A program made the translations under genes and the position numbers. The notes beneath the pieces are model-generated. The model made no database searches and was not told where the DNA came from. It saw only the letters and a program-made list of their open reading frames with translations. A stretch of DNA of 64,000 bases from Ziziphus jujuba (Eukaryota > Streptophyta > Magnoliopsida > Rosales > Rhamnaceae): assembly GCF_031755915.1 (NCBI RefSeq), contig NC_083386.1, positions 2,945,001 to 3,009,000 on the forward strand, written 5' to 3'. This document shows, piece after piece, positions 46,445-58,290 of this stretch; positions within the stretch are counted from its first letter, which is position 1, and every line of letters begins with the position of its first letter.

Positions 46445-48900
46445 TAAGAGAACAGACAACACATTCTCTTCAAGAAGGGTAGCCTGTTCTTGAATTGTGG
46501 GATCAAACGACACATTATGGTCGAAAAGAGTCACCTATTCCAATTTTTATATTTTCTTTATAATCTTTAAATAGTTTTTTAATTGTTCATCTACAAATAT
46601 ATTTATGTAGCAATCCAATGAACATAAATTATATTGATCTAAAAACAAAAAATAGTTTGTCAATGCTCTTCTCAATTATTCACATATATGTGTATAGACA
46701 AGACACAAAATTTCTGAAAACCTAATTTAAGATAGGGTACCGAATATAGAATTCTCATTCAACAAACATTTATTGACCAATTTATCTACATAAGTATGTT
46801 AAATGAGCTTAACTTTCATGTGTTTGTGGTCAATGATAGCTTACTTGTTTTTAAAAATTGAAAGTATATTATATTGCTTTTCTTTTAAAAAAAAATTAAA
46901 GGAACAGGCGACGCAATTCCATTAAAACACATTGCCTATTCCATGCTTTATTATTATTATTTTTAATCTTTAATCAATCTAATTTTATTTCAACTTCAAA
47001 TAACTTGTGAAAATATTTAAACAACATAACTGAGCTGGTTTATTTATTTATTTTAAATATAGGTAATAGGCGACCCACAGTCTTCTTTATGCGTCGCCTG
47101 TCCTTTTTTTTTTTTTTTAAATTAATCTAATTTTATTTCAACTACAAATAATCAGTGAACATATTAGAGCAACATAACTGAGCTGGTTTATTTTTTTATT
47201 TTTTTATTTTTAGATTTTGGTAACAGGCGATGCATTCTGCTTTCTTTTTTTTTTTTTGTTCTTTTTATCAGTCTAATTTTATTTCAACTATAAATAACCA
47301 GTGAAAATATTAGAGCAACATAACTGAGCTGGTTTATTTTTTTATTTTTTAGATTTTGGTAACAAGCAATGCACAATGAAGATTGTGTGTCGCCTGTTCT
47401 CTTTTTATTTTTATTTTTTTGGTTCTTTTTATCAATATAATTTTATTTCAACTATAAATAACCAGTGAAAATATTAGACCAACATAATTGAGCTGGTTTT
47501 TTTTTTAATTTTTTAATTTTTAGATTTTGGTAAAAGGCGATGCACAATCTTCATTGTGCACCACCTGTTCTCCTTTTTTTTTTTTGTTTTTTTTATCAAT
47601 CTAATTTTATTTCAATTGCAAATAACCAGTGAAAATATTAGAACAATATAACTGAGATGATTTATTTTTTTTATGTTTTAGATTTTGGTAATAGGCAATG
47701 CACAATGAAGATTGTGCGCTGCCTTTTTTTTTTATTATCATTTTTATCAATCTAATTTTATTTCAACTACAAATAACCAGTAAAAATATTAAAGTAACAT
47801 AATTGAGCTCTTTCTTTTCTTTTCAATATATTGGTAACTGGAGACGCACAATGTGTGTCGCCTATTACTAATTGGAGACGCACATTATGTGTCGCCTGTT
47901 ACCAAAATCTTAAAAAAAAAAAAAAAAAAAACCAACTCAGTTATGATAATATGTTCACAGGTTATTTGTAGTTGAAATAAAATTAGATTGACTAAGAAAA
48001 ACCAAAAAAAAAAAAAAAGGGAGAACAGGTGACTCACAATCTCCATTGTGCGTCACCTGTTACCAAAATCTATTAAAAAAAAAATAAAAAATAACCAACT
48101 CAGTTATGTTATTATAATATTTTCACTGGTTATTTGTAGTTGAAATAAAATTAGATTAACTAAAAGAACCCAAAAAAAAAAAAAAAGGAGAACAGGTGAC
48201 ACACAATCTTCATTGTGCGTTGCCTGTTACCAAAATGTTAAAAAAAAAAAAAGATAATCAGCTCAGTTATGTTGCTTTAATATTTTTACTGGTTATTTGT
48301 AGTTGAAATAAAATTAGATTAATTAAAAGAAAAAAAAAAAAAAGAGAATAGGTGACGCATAAAGAAGATTGTGGGTCGCCTGTCACCTATATTTAAAAAA
48401 AAAGAAAGACAGAAAAATAAAAGCTCAATTATGTTGCCTGTCACCTATATTTAAAAAAAAAAGAAAAAAAAAAGCTCAGTTATGTTACTTAAATATTTTT
48501 ACTGGTTATTTGAAGTTAAAATAAAATTAGATTGATTAAAAGAAAAAAAAAAAAAAGGCGACGCACAATGAAGCCTGTGCGTTGCCTGTTACCAGTATCT
48601 TAGAAAAAAATATATATATATTTTCACTGGTTATTTGAAGTTGAAATAAAATTACATTGATTAAAAAAAAAAAAAGAGAGAACAAGCGACGCATAAAGAA
48701 GAGTGTGCGTTGCATGTTACCTATTTTTTTTTTTTTTTTTGAAAAAAAAAAACAACTTAGTTATGTTACTTAAATATTTTCACTAGTTATTTGAAGTTTT
48801 AAAGGAAATCAGGTTAATTTAAAAAGAAAAAAGAAAAAAGGGAACAGGCGACTCGGAATGATTTTTGTGAGTCGCCTATTACCAATATCTAAAAAAAAAA
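46445..48900. repeat. Giant inverted array of about 150-bp hairpin units
   Basis: Left-arm units (to about 47860) carry CAACTACAAATAACCAGTGA, CATAACTGAGCTGGTT and a stem such as GGCGATGCACAATCTTCATT...CCTGTTC. After a centre near 47830-47900 the same units run in reverse complement to 48900 (AACCAACTCAGTTATG, TCACTGGTTATTTGTAGTTG). There are about six or seven units per arm at roughly 150-base spacing in the inner part. Each also has its own palindrome around GGCGACGCACAAT. Outer units (46445, 46905) are more diverged and further apart. Confidence 0.9.
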
Positions 48901-49308
48901 AAAAAAATACTATTTAAGAGATTTGTAAGAATAAACTGTACATGAAAAATTATATACTTGAACAACAACCTCGTATAATTAAATTTTGTTATTATGTAAA
49001 CATAGATAAGTGGATGGTTAATCATTTTTCATAAGTTTAGCATTTAAACAATACAATTCAAATAAAATATAGGCACAGTATTAAAATTGACTCTGTTCAA
49101 CGGCATATTCAACGACTCTTAATGGATTTGTCGCGTGTTGTTGTTTTTAGTGACCGTTTGACATCGACTATTTTGGGATGCGTCATATATTTATTGAATT
49201 TTTTACTAACGCTTTAACCTTAGAGTCGCGGTTCTATTTTTTCATACCCGTTTGTTTTGTAGCGTTGCTAAGTGAGTATCACTATATATCAATTTTCGTG
49301 TAGTGGGT

Positions 49309-49773
49309 ATGAACAATAGAATTAAAAAAATTATTGAAGTGAGCATGCTGCATCCAGGCCATTTCGAATCTAAAGGGCTTCAATGAGGGGTCAACTTTTA
49401 GATGTTGATCAACAGCAACTAAGATAGGATGGTGATCAGATCTCAAACGAGGGAGGTTTTGCACAATAGCATCTGGAAACATTTTCCTCCAATCAGCACT
49501 ACAAAAAACTTTATCAAGTCATTCTCTGATTAATTGATTTCCACGTCTACCATTGCTCCAAGTAAACTTGGGACCTATTGCACCAAGATCAATTAAACTA
49601 CATTCTGTAATAAGACTATTAATTTCTGAGTGCATGGGAAAATATAGGAAATAGCTCCTCTCTTTTCTAGGCTATTAGAAAGTTCATTGAAGTCACCCAC
49701 TAGCAATAAGCCAAGGGAGTATATTTATCTGGTGAATTTCCTTAAGAGTAGTACAAAGCTTGTGCCTAATAAT
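49309..49773 (-). pseudogene. L1 ORF2, endonuclease C-terminal part
   Basis: The minus strand shows IRHKLCTTLKEIHQ, SLITECSLIDLGAIGPKFTW, SNGRRGNQLIRE, a TGA, LDKVFCSADWRKMFPDAIV, LPRLRSDHHPILVAV and FRFEMAWMQHAHFNNF. The SDHHPI motif holds the catalytic Asp-His of the apurinic endonuclease-like domain. It is bounded by the CACTA right end and the solo LTR. Confidence 0.85.
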
Positions 49774-52615
49774 TATAACACCCCGTCCCGAACCATGTTG
49801 GAAATTTTTGCACGTTGATCGAGGTTGACCGTTGACCGTTGACCGAAGGGGTCAAAAGTTGACTTTTTGATCCGGTTGGAATTCTAGGTTGACTAAGGTA
49901 CCGTTACGGAGTACACGTTGGCACGAGTTCGTAGACTAGTAGCACGTTGAAAACGGAGCTACGGTTTGAAAGTTATGAGCAAAACAAGTTGAGGTCCAAA
50001 CTGTCCAAGGGGTGCCAGAGTTGACTTTTTATTCATGCAAGGTTGAGCGTTGACTCATGCATGGTTGTGAAGTGCTCGTCAATACGAGTCCGTAGACTAG
50101 CGGCACGTCCAATTTGGACATGTGGTTTGAAAGTTATGGACCTGTAGAGTTTTTCAAATACTGTATTATTTTAATATTATTTTTTAAACGCGTAACGATG
50201 TGCCACGTGTGACTCAATGAAGGTGACCATCTGTCACCATGTTGAAATGCCACATGTCAACCATGTTTAAAATCAAATTATTTTTATTATTATTTAATTA
50301 TTTTTATTTTATTTCTTTTTCTTTTCCTTTTTCTTTTCTTTTTTCTTTTTCTTTTTCTTTTCTTTTCCCCACGTGGGAAAACACCTTTTTTTCTTTCTTT
50401 TTTTTTTCTTTTTTTCTTTTTTTCCTTTCCCTTTCCTTTCCTTCTTCCCCGAGCCATCAAAAACCAGAGGCAAAACACGCACAGCTTTTTCTCTCTCTCT
50501 CCTTTGACTCTCTCACCCTCTCTCTTTGACCGACCGGTTGGCCGGATTTCAGTCGCCGGAGTGCTACACGTACCGGCCACCGAGGTAGCTCGCCACCTCG
50601 CGAACTCAGCCACCGAATCTCCAGGCCAGCCGCCGCCGGACGCGCCCAGATCGGGCCGGCGAAGTAGCGGCGGCGAGGTGAAATTTTTCCGGCGATTCTT
50701 GCCGTTTCCGACCAACCCAGCCCGTCCCATACCTCTATCCCACCATTTTCGACCCCTCTGAGTCCATTTCCGGGGTTAGATTGCCCAAAAGCCCCACCGT
50801 TTGAAAGATCCCTCAAGATCAAAATCGGCCGAAGCTTCCCGACCAAATTCCGGCCACCTCCGGCGGAATTGGGGTCGATGGAGACCGAATTGGTGATCCT
50901 CGTCCCACGAGCTTCGATTCGCTATATTATTTGCCTATTTTGGTTAATGTTTGTGTTTGACCCCCCGGGTACCGGGTATTATTTACCCGAATAAAATATT
51001 AATTTATTTGACTGTCTGCGAATTGTGTTTTAGGAGCACCGGTGAGTCGTAGAATTGATCCCGTGGTGGATCATGGGTTAATTGCGTGCTCCAGGTGAGT
51101 GACCCACCTTCAAAAATTATTTTGGGCAATTAATTATATTTAATTGGTATTTAAATTATGATCATGTGGTGTGATTTAATTATGGTTTTATTGTGGTTTA
51201 ATTTATTTATTATGCATGAGCAAAGTGTATTTCGGTAGTATTTGTACGTGGTTTCAGTATTAATTTTTCGGGCATAATTGAGTTAAATATTTTATGAAAA
51301 TATTTGTTTAAATTTTATAAATTATGCCCGCGGTATTTTTATGGTTGCATCTCGTACTTTGAGAAAATTGTGGTTTGTTGGTTATCAATGTTTCGTACCG
51401 GGTTATTGAATAAAAATATGTGGGATGGTAAGTGTGTGAATTTAATATATTTCCCACGGTGATTTTGGAAAACGGTACGGTTGGTTAATAATGTTTATTT
51501 TTAGACGCACTCATACAGTATTGGTGTTCTGGTGTATGGTGTATGGACACGTGGTAGCACGCGGTTATTATGTGGTTTAGCGTGCGGTTATTACTTCACC
51601 CGTGAGTTGCCATTGGACCGTGGGCAGGCAAGGTTATTGTTGTGCACAGCCGCCCCCCTCCTTGGCCGGGTTGATGGTTTTAGCAGCGGTACTGTCAGGA
51701 CGCCGAAGTGATAGTTGCAGGTTTCTCTCTTTAACCCCCCCCCCCCCCCCCCGCCAGTCGGTGCTCGGGACGCTGGGTATCGGAGGGCATCACCGGTATA
51801 TGGTGTGGTGCGTCGGTGTAAATTGCAAATAATGTTTTAAACCCCAAAGGTGTTCAAAATTATTTACTATAATTTATTACATTTTAATTATATATTGGAG
51901 TATGTATTTATTTAATTATTGTTTATCAAATGGTTTAATCCCTTGGTTTTCGGGAGGTATGTACATTGGGTTTTGCAAAAAGGTTTTAAAAAGGGAACAT
52001 TTCAAACAGAGCGATTGGCGAGAGTTTTGAGGGAAATTATTATTTTCCAACAGTTGTTATTATTTATTTATTAATTGTTGGTATTTATTCAATTCCCTTA
52101 ATTGTTATTATTATTATTTTATTATCATTAAAAGTGTTTAGTAGTTAGGGTCACTCGCTGAGATGATTAGCATCTCACACTCTTAAATTCCGTTCCCTTA
52201 GGTGCAAGTGGTGGTAGACGTTCTTCCGGAGCGAACCAAGTTTTCCGCTGCTGTTGTGTTTCGAGAAGTACTTCTGTACTCTTTTATTTCAGTGTATTAT
52301 TTCTTTCATCCTTGTTGTATTTCTGTTGATTAGCACTTCTTAAAGCTCTGTATACTATTGGGATACTTATGTTTTATTTATGCACTAGACTGTTGTTGTT
52401 TTTGAGAAGTGCTGAAGTTTGTGGAAGAATTTGTAGTTTGCGGGAGGAATAAGGGGATGAATTTTTTAAGTGTGTTTTCAGTGCAGGTGATTTGTGGTAA
52501 GTAAATCCCTTAAGGGAGGTTCTGCCGGATTTTCCGTTGGAGGGTTCGGTAGGGTTTTCCTGGGATCAGGGCTTATCTAGGGTTCCGGAGGAGGAATTCT
52601 GGACGGGTCCTGACA
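49774..52615 (+). mobile_element. Solo LTR (2.8 kb), same family as 5419-8921
   Basis: It starts TATAACACCCCGTCCC (TG mutated to TA) and ends GGACGGGTCCTGACA, with a perfect 5-bp duplication ATAAT at 49769-49773 and 52616-52620. Removing it joins the L1 endonuclease codons (FYASPITII and RHKLCTTL). It has the family features: GACTTTTTGATCCGGTTGG-like start, pyrimidine tract at 50310-50450, a GC-rich part at 50500-50900, ACCCCCCGGGTACCGGGTAT near 50961 and a C15 run at 51737-51751. There is no gag or pol. Open frames in the GC-rich part are not shared with the other copy. Confidence 0.85.
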
Positions 52616-52956
52616 ATAATAGTAATGGGGCTAGCATAAAAAGCAATGAACAACCATTGCCCTTTCCATCTATGACTGACAACTACATTAATCATCTGAT
52701 TAGAGAGAGATATTAGTTCAATAGAAACATCCTCCTCTTTCCAAAGAATCCAAATGCCTCCAGAGAAGCCAATATGGTCAACTTTAATAGCTTTACTCCA
52801 TCCAATTTTAGCAAGATACCTATCAGCTTGAATACCACCAATTTTAGTTTCCATCAAAACTAGGATATTTGCATTATACTGTCTAACATAAGTTTTGGTA
52901 GATCTAATAAGGTGCTAATTGCTAGCACCTCTAACATTCCAAATAAATATATTCAT
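52616..52956 (-). pseudogene. L1 ORF2 start and endonuclease N-terminal part
   Basis: ORF2 begins MNIFIWNVRGASN at 52956, typical of plant L1 endonucleases (N-WNVRG). It is followed by an in-frame TAG, then STKTYVRQYNANILVLMETK with the catalytic Glu, GGIWILWKEEDVSIELIS and WLFIAFYASPITII to the LTR boundary. Confidence 0.85.
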
Positions 52957-53236
52957 GTATGTGGAGAAAGTGGAAAGAAGAAAAAACCTAAAAGTAAATA
53001 TCCTTCGAATTGGTAGGACCAATAAGCCCTTCCTGAGGCACATCACTAGCCAGCTCATCCATATGATTATCTGCCAGTATGTCATCTGGAGGTTCAGGAA
53101 CAATATATTTTCTTGAATTTGGAATACCAGCTTTTCTTTCGGATCCAAGATCTTTTTCGGCAAGGTTCTTCAAATCTGAAGCAATTCTGACCATATTGTC
53201 TTTGAAAGCAACAAGCTCACTACCATCAAGAAACCC

Positions 53237-54606
53237 CTAAAAACCTTGAGCAGCGGATTTACCAAAATCAATATGCTTCCTATCCCTCTTTCTCTTAAAG
53301 TTTAAAGCTACCTTATTGGCACTTGATCCTTGATTCAGGTTTAAGCCAACTAATTTGCCTTTCCCAGAGGAGCTTGCCTCAAGATGCAAGTTTTTAACAA
53401 TAGGAAGATTAACGACATCATGCAAGGCCCCAGTAAAAGGGGATGGACCATTTAAGAAATTAGTGGCCTCAACTTGAGGTCTCTGTGATTTTTTCCCTTG
53501 ACCTTCATTTTCCAAAATCAACCCATCACCTTCATTTTCCAAAATTGGCCCATTAGGATCAATCTTTTGCTCCTCCATGAAGTCTACAGAGTGTTCTAAA
53601 GCTTGAAAGGTATTACTCTTGATGATTTGCTTATTTTATGATTTAGCATTACTTCTATCAAAGCCTTTAGAAGTAGTTTTTTTATTAGAAACGAGGAGCC
53701 ATGGACCATATTGATTTTGAGTCTCATTAAACAAATTTGGGTTATCAGAGACATTTGTCTTATCATTTGGAACAGGATTAACCAAATTATCAGAGCTCCT
53801 TTCCTTAGAGTCACAATCAGGCTCACAATGGCCAATACGACCACAGTGAAAGAAAATCATCCCTGGACCTTCATATTCCACATTTTGAACACGACTTCCA
53901 ATTACCAATTTAGGAACTAAAGGCTTAGAGATATCCATTTTAACACACAATCTTGCAAATTTACCTTTATTAGCCATTTCAGTGGTATTATCTATCTTCA
54001 GAGTTCTACTAATCAAATTCCCAATTTGAGCAAGGATAGAACGATTGTAATACTCAAAGGGGAGGTAAGGTAATCTCACCCAAATAGCCATTCGACGAAA
54101 TTCGGGTCTCCAAGCTTGAACAGAAAGGTAATGCCCAAAGGACCTTCAGAGAGCACCCTCGAGCGATCTTCCCAAGTAGGTAATTTAGCTAAGTAGTACC
54201 CATTACCAATATCAATGAGCTTCAACTCTCCCTGGATTCTCCATCGAGTCTGCAACCTTTGAGTTAGAAAGTTATAGGGGAGAAATGTTCCAATTACCTT
54301 AACAATTAGAGCATGGGCCCATGGTCTCCATAGCTGTTTACGTTATTGCTTAGAGAGATGCAAATTGGGAATTCCAGATGGGACCTCAATGTCTTCAATT
54401 TCAAATCCATCGAGATCAACATCATCATCACTCTAATCGCTTACGGATTGATCATCACAGGCAGTTGGTTTCTTCACCAAAGCAGCCTTAAAATCAACAG
54501 GTCCTTCATTCCCACCAGATTGAAGCGTTGATCCTTTGTCCACCATCGAACCACGTTGAATCGAAGCCGAGCCACCATTATTATCCTCCATGAATTCAGA
54601 TTCCAT
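53237..54606 (-). pseudogene. L1 ORF1 (gag-like, DUF4283 and zinc knuckle)
   Basis: Start near 54606 (MESEFMEDNNGGSASIQRGS). After stops and a damaged middle (54430-54100) comes the DUF4283 part (MAIWVRLPYLPFEYYNRSIL, GKFARLCVKMDISKPLVPKL). A zinc-knuckle follows (FFHCGRIGHCEPDC), in which the first Cys of the usual CxxC is Phe. The C-terminal part reads NQYGPWLLVSNKK. ORF1 proteins bind the element's RNA. The frame breaks again near 53636. Confidence 0.8.
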
Positions 54607-54720
54607 GTAGAATTGCACAGTGAAAGTAGAAGAAGGTTTTCTGGAAAAAAAAATCTGTCGCAAGAATATTTGATGGTTTTTATTGTGGGGTTGGACTTTA
54701 CAAAACTAGAGAATTTAGAT

Positions 54721-54840
54721 ATCCAAAGCGTTCTTTTCGCTGCTCAAAAACAGCGGTATCGAATTCCCCATCCTACTGGACAAAGTATTAAGGTTGAAAG
54801 AATTAAAAATAACTCGTATGTTGTTAAAAAAGCAATTTAG
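54721..54840 (+). pseudogene. Right half of the unrecognised coding-like segment split by the L1
   Basis: Continues the frame of 36131-36290 in phase: IQSVLFAAQKQRYRIPHPTG, QSIKVERIKN, and stops at 54840. The first 13 bases are the L1 target duplication. No family recognised. Confidence 0.45.
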
Positions 54841-55160
54841 AAACAAAATTACTTAACTATAATTTATTTAATTGTAACAGTTTCTTTGGCATCATCATCA
54901 GTTTCCTCTCATTTTTCAACACCGAATTTGGCACTTATCATTTTCAATGATATTGAGTCATGCATGCTTATTGTAATTCTTATGATATACCTAATAATAT
55001 TAATATGCAACCTTTTAAAAAAAATTATTCACGACCGTAGATTTTTCAATTGCAGTATTATGCGTATACAAATAATTTTGTCCATAGAAAATCAATTAAT
55101 GAGGATGTACATGAACCGACCCAGCAGATCCCCAAAACGCTTGGATGTATAATTAGTTAT
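54841..55160. other. Copy-B spacer
   Basis: Matches 5275-5418 and 8927-9110 of copy A, which are contiguous here and interrupted there by the solo LTR. No coding frame is shared between the two. Confidence 0.75.
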
Positions 55161-57656
55161 GTAACATCTAGTATCAAATTTGTACTGAAATTTTTTTGTT
55201 TTTGATTAAGTTTACCAAGTTTGACTATGTTTGATCATCTGGCCGTGTAGGTACCGAAGTTGAACTTTTATACTTGCTAGTGCTCTTGATATGAGTTCGT
55301 TAACTAGTATAATGCTTAATTTGAAGCTACTGTTAGAAAATTATGATCTTGTAAAGTTTATAATTATTTTTTGATACTGAATCTTCCTATATTTATATAG
55401 AAAATGTGACAAAGGGGAAATTAAAATATTTGCTAATACATGCCACGTGTGGGATCCCTATGGCTAGAGAAAGGGCCTTGTTCGAACAAGCTCCCACCTT
55501 GTTTGAGCAAGGATCCTTTGTGGAGCTCCTTAATTAGCCATAATAGGACTGAAAGGAAAGAAAGTGAGAAAAAGAGGCAACTCCTTCTCTGGCCACCACT
55601 TTTCTTGTCGACCCTACCACTATGAAGCCATTCAACCGCTAGCTGATCTGCAAGATTTCATGGTGAGATCGCTAGTGATGCAGCAGGATTGGGTCGATTT
55701 TTTAGCTATGGCTACAGGTGCTGATTTCCCTTTTCCCGACAAGGTTCGGCTTAATGACCACTTGTTTCCATAAATTTTGAGCCTTCGGAGCCTAAATCCA
55801 AGGTCCTTTTAGCTCAAATCGAGCTATTTTGAGAGACATAAAGAGGTTGAATTTGGGTCGAATTTCTCCAGCAAATTCTAGCCACCTGCTAGCTATGTTT
55901 CCAATAGCTAAGTTCAAATTTATGATCGTCGTACTTTAAGCTTCATTTTAGTATATAGATTGTAATTTTTGGCTAAGGTTTGTGTATTGTCCCTAAGTGA
56001 TCGATATGTGTAATACTTGATAAAACTTAGTATTTTAGAGATATTATATTTTTGATGATATTTTAGGCACTTAAGTGAATGGTTAAAAAGATCCTGTGGA
56101 GAAAATAGAACAATTGCTCTTTTTAGATAAGTAGTATAGTTTTCAAACTATATTTTTGCATTATATGATGATCTATATAAATTTCGGATTGTATATATAT
56201 TTATGTTTATTAATGTTTATTTGTGATTTTTATCAAATTATTTTTTAAGCTTATAAGTAATTATTCGTGTTCGTTTAAATATCTATTTTTATATATAAAT
56301 GTTTATTTAGAGAGTTTATTTAAAGATTTTACTAATTATTTATGGATTGAAAGTTATACTAATGGTGAGAATTTTATTGGTATTTTTTGTTATGGTGTAC
56401 GAATGGATTTGTGGAAACATTTTTGTATATGTTATTATATTTTTACACGAATTTATGTTTTTCAATGCACCATATGATACTATCATTTTATTATTATTGT
56501 TATTATCAATTAGTGCACATTTATATTTAGCCATTTTATGGGAGCTAAGGTGAGAAAGGATAGATATGTATTTTACAATGGAGCATTTGATGTCCTCGTT
56601 TTAGTCATGAGATAATAGGTTATTAGTACCAGCTTCTTTGGAACGCTAAGGTGTCAAATTGCGTGTATCTCTTCTCCTTTCCTTTTGTTAGATGGTGTTT
56701 GGGATGCTAAATATCATCTGGCAATACTTAGTATACAGTATAGCCCATTAGGTGTATGCTTGATATTTTATGTATTTTTTTAAAATGGTTTTAAATAAAT
56801 TTATTTGATTATTGGTTTAATTTATTTAATTATATTTTTAGGCATTTTAACTATTTTATTTATTTATTTAAATGATTATTTTTAGGATATTTATTTAAAT
56901 GTTATTTTATATTATTTTATTTTCTATAAAAATAATTTTTATAATTGGGGATACAAAAATAATGGGATTTACAAAAATAATTTTAAATGGGAGAACATTT
57001 CAAAATGACTGGATTACTAAGGGTTTTGAGGGAGAAAAAAACTATTTTCTAAGTACTTATTTTATTTTCTTCTATTATTATTATTATCATCATTATTATT
57101 ATTATGATTAGTCTTTTGTTATTTCTTTTACTATTTATTATTATTACTATTATTGGTTGAATACCACTCATTGGTTTGATTAATATCTCATTAGTTGTCT
57201 TTGTTTTTAAATCTGTTCACTTGGATTCAAATAGTTAGTATACCATCATTCGAGCAGCAGACGGTGTTTTTCAACTTTGTACCTTCCTTTGTGCTTCTTG
57301 TAGTATTTCTATTATTTTTTTTTATATTATTCTATTATTATTTGTTATTTCCTTTTTATCTGTAATATCTATATTTTATTGTTCTAACACTCTTAGTATA
57401 CTCTGTTATTGTGGATATATAAAGATATTTATTATTTATATTTTATGCTTTTTTATTAAAGTGCTATAAATTTGTGGAAATTGTTGGAGAAATAAGATGG
57501 ATGTGCATTTAGAAGTATATTTTATGTACAGTAAAAAATTTGAAAAAATCCATATTATAAATAAGATGCTATTAGATTTTCTGTAGAATTTTCATGGGGT
57601 TTCACTTAATGGGGGACATTCTGGAATTCCAATAGAAAAATCTGGATGAAATCATG
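55161..57656 (+). mobile_element. Older, diverged solo LTR of the same long-LTR family
   Basis: Starts TGTAACATCTAG. It then shows the family order: repeated TTTGACTA near the start, GAGTTCGTTAACTAGTATAA, TTATGATCTTGTAAAGTT, a CCACGTGTGGGATCC motif, a Pro-poor central part, and an end region with GGATGAAATCATGA. The spacer sequence interrupted here is continuous in copy A (about 9110). No clear 5-bp duplication remains, and AT content is higher than in the other copies, consistent with age. Confidence 0.7.
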
Positions 57657-57978
57657 AAAAATTAGCATTTAAAGCTTGCAAAAGTAAACTAAAAATTCAT
57701 CAAATTAATTTCCAATTAACTAGGCTTTGTTTACTTATTTATTTTATGTGCATTTAGAAATGTACTTTCTATGCAGTGAAAAATTTGGAAAAGTTCATAT
57801 TATAAAAAATATGCTGTCAGGCTTTCTGTAGAATTTTCAATAGGATTTCACTTAATCGGGGCCATTCTAGAATTCTAACAGGAAAATCTGGATGGAATCA
57901 TGAAAAATTAGCATTTGGAGCATGCGAAACTAAACTAAAAATTCATCAAATTAATTTCCAATTAGCTAGCCTTTATTT
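57501..57978. repeat. Tandem duplication (about 235 bp) spanning LTR end and flank
   Basis: 57501-57735 and 57745-57978 match (offset 244). Both contain ATGTGCATTTAGAA, TTCACTTAAT-GGGG-CATTCT, AAATCTGGATG-AATCATG and the spacer AAATTCATCAAATTAATTTCC. Confidence 0.85.
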
Positions 57979-58189
57979 ATTTATTTATTTTACTTTCACT
58001 TAAATAATAATAATAATAACATGGGCATACAAAACCAAATTGGTTGGCCAATGGGGATTCCATAATTTTATCATACACATCCCCATATCTTCAAGGAGAA
58101 TTAAGCAAGGAAATATTTTCTAGGAGATGAGTAAATAGAATATAGCAAATATAACATACTTATTAAATAAAGAAATATACTAACAGGCT

Positions 58190-58290
58190 TGGTCTAGTGG
58201 TGGTATCATTGAGAGTATATCTTTAGATCCGAGGTTCAATCTTTGATATGGGCTAAAGATCTTCTCATGTCATAATTAAAATTAAATAAA
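58190..58290 (+). mobile_element. Probable tRNA-derived SINE
   Basis: Contains a pol III A box TGGTCTAGTGG (58190-58200) and B box GGTTCAATC (58233-58241) at tRNA-like spacing, followed by an AT/TAAA-rich tail. It does not fold into a full tRNA with an acceptor stem. A second, weaker one may lie at 61207-61290 (TGGCCCAATAGT, AAGTTCAAT). Confidence 0.5.

Larger units (their letters stand above)
44520..49305 (-). mobile_element. CACTA (En/Spm) derivative nested in the L1
   Basis: The right end is TAGTG (49301-49305), so on the minus strand the element begins CACTACACGAAAATTGATAT. Subterminal sequence is full of GTCGCTAAA/TAGCGACG-type motifs (44530-45000 and 49120-49270), as usual for CACTA elements. 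A DUF4216 remnant supports the superfamily. The left terminus lacks the expected CACTA end and no 3-bp duplication could be matched, so it is truncated near 44520. L1 coding resumes at both sides. About half the element is an inverted hairpin array (46445-48900). Confidence 0.75.
36291..54720 (-). mobile_element. L1-type LINE, 3'-shortened and split by three nested insertions
   Basis: Plant L1 ORF1 (gag-like) and ORF2 (endonuclease-RT) pieces occur in order on the minus strand from 54606 to 36300. The 3' end is an oligo(A) (T8 at 36291-36298 on the plus strand). The element is bounded by a 13-bp duplication ATCCAAAGCG(C/T)TC (36278-36290 and 54721-54733). Within it lie a PIF/Harbinger transposon, a CACTA derivative and a solo LTR; L1 coding continues across each. 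About 4 kb of L1 itself is present. Everything 3' of the RT palm region (thumb, RNase H, 3' zinc knuckle) is absent. Confidence 0.85.

Noticed and set aside
46445..48900. Evenly spaced GGCGACGCACAAT hairpins as a CRISPR-like or satellite array
   Set aside because: The sequences between hairpins are themselves repeats, and the array is inverted about a centre inside a CACTA element.
50239..50846. Arg/Pro-rich open frames of up to 146 codons
   Set aside because: They lie in the GC-rich and pyrimidine-tract part of the solo LTR, overlap in several frames and are not shared with the copy at 5419-8921.
58190..58260. tRNA gene
   Set aside because: A and B boxes are present, but no acceptor or anticodon stem can be formed and a TAAA-rich tail follows; a SINE fits better.
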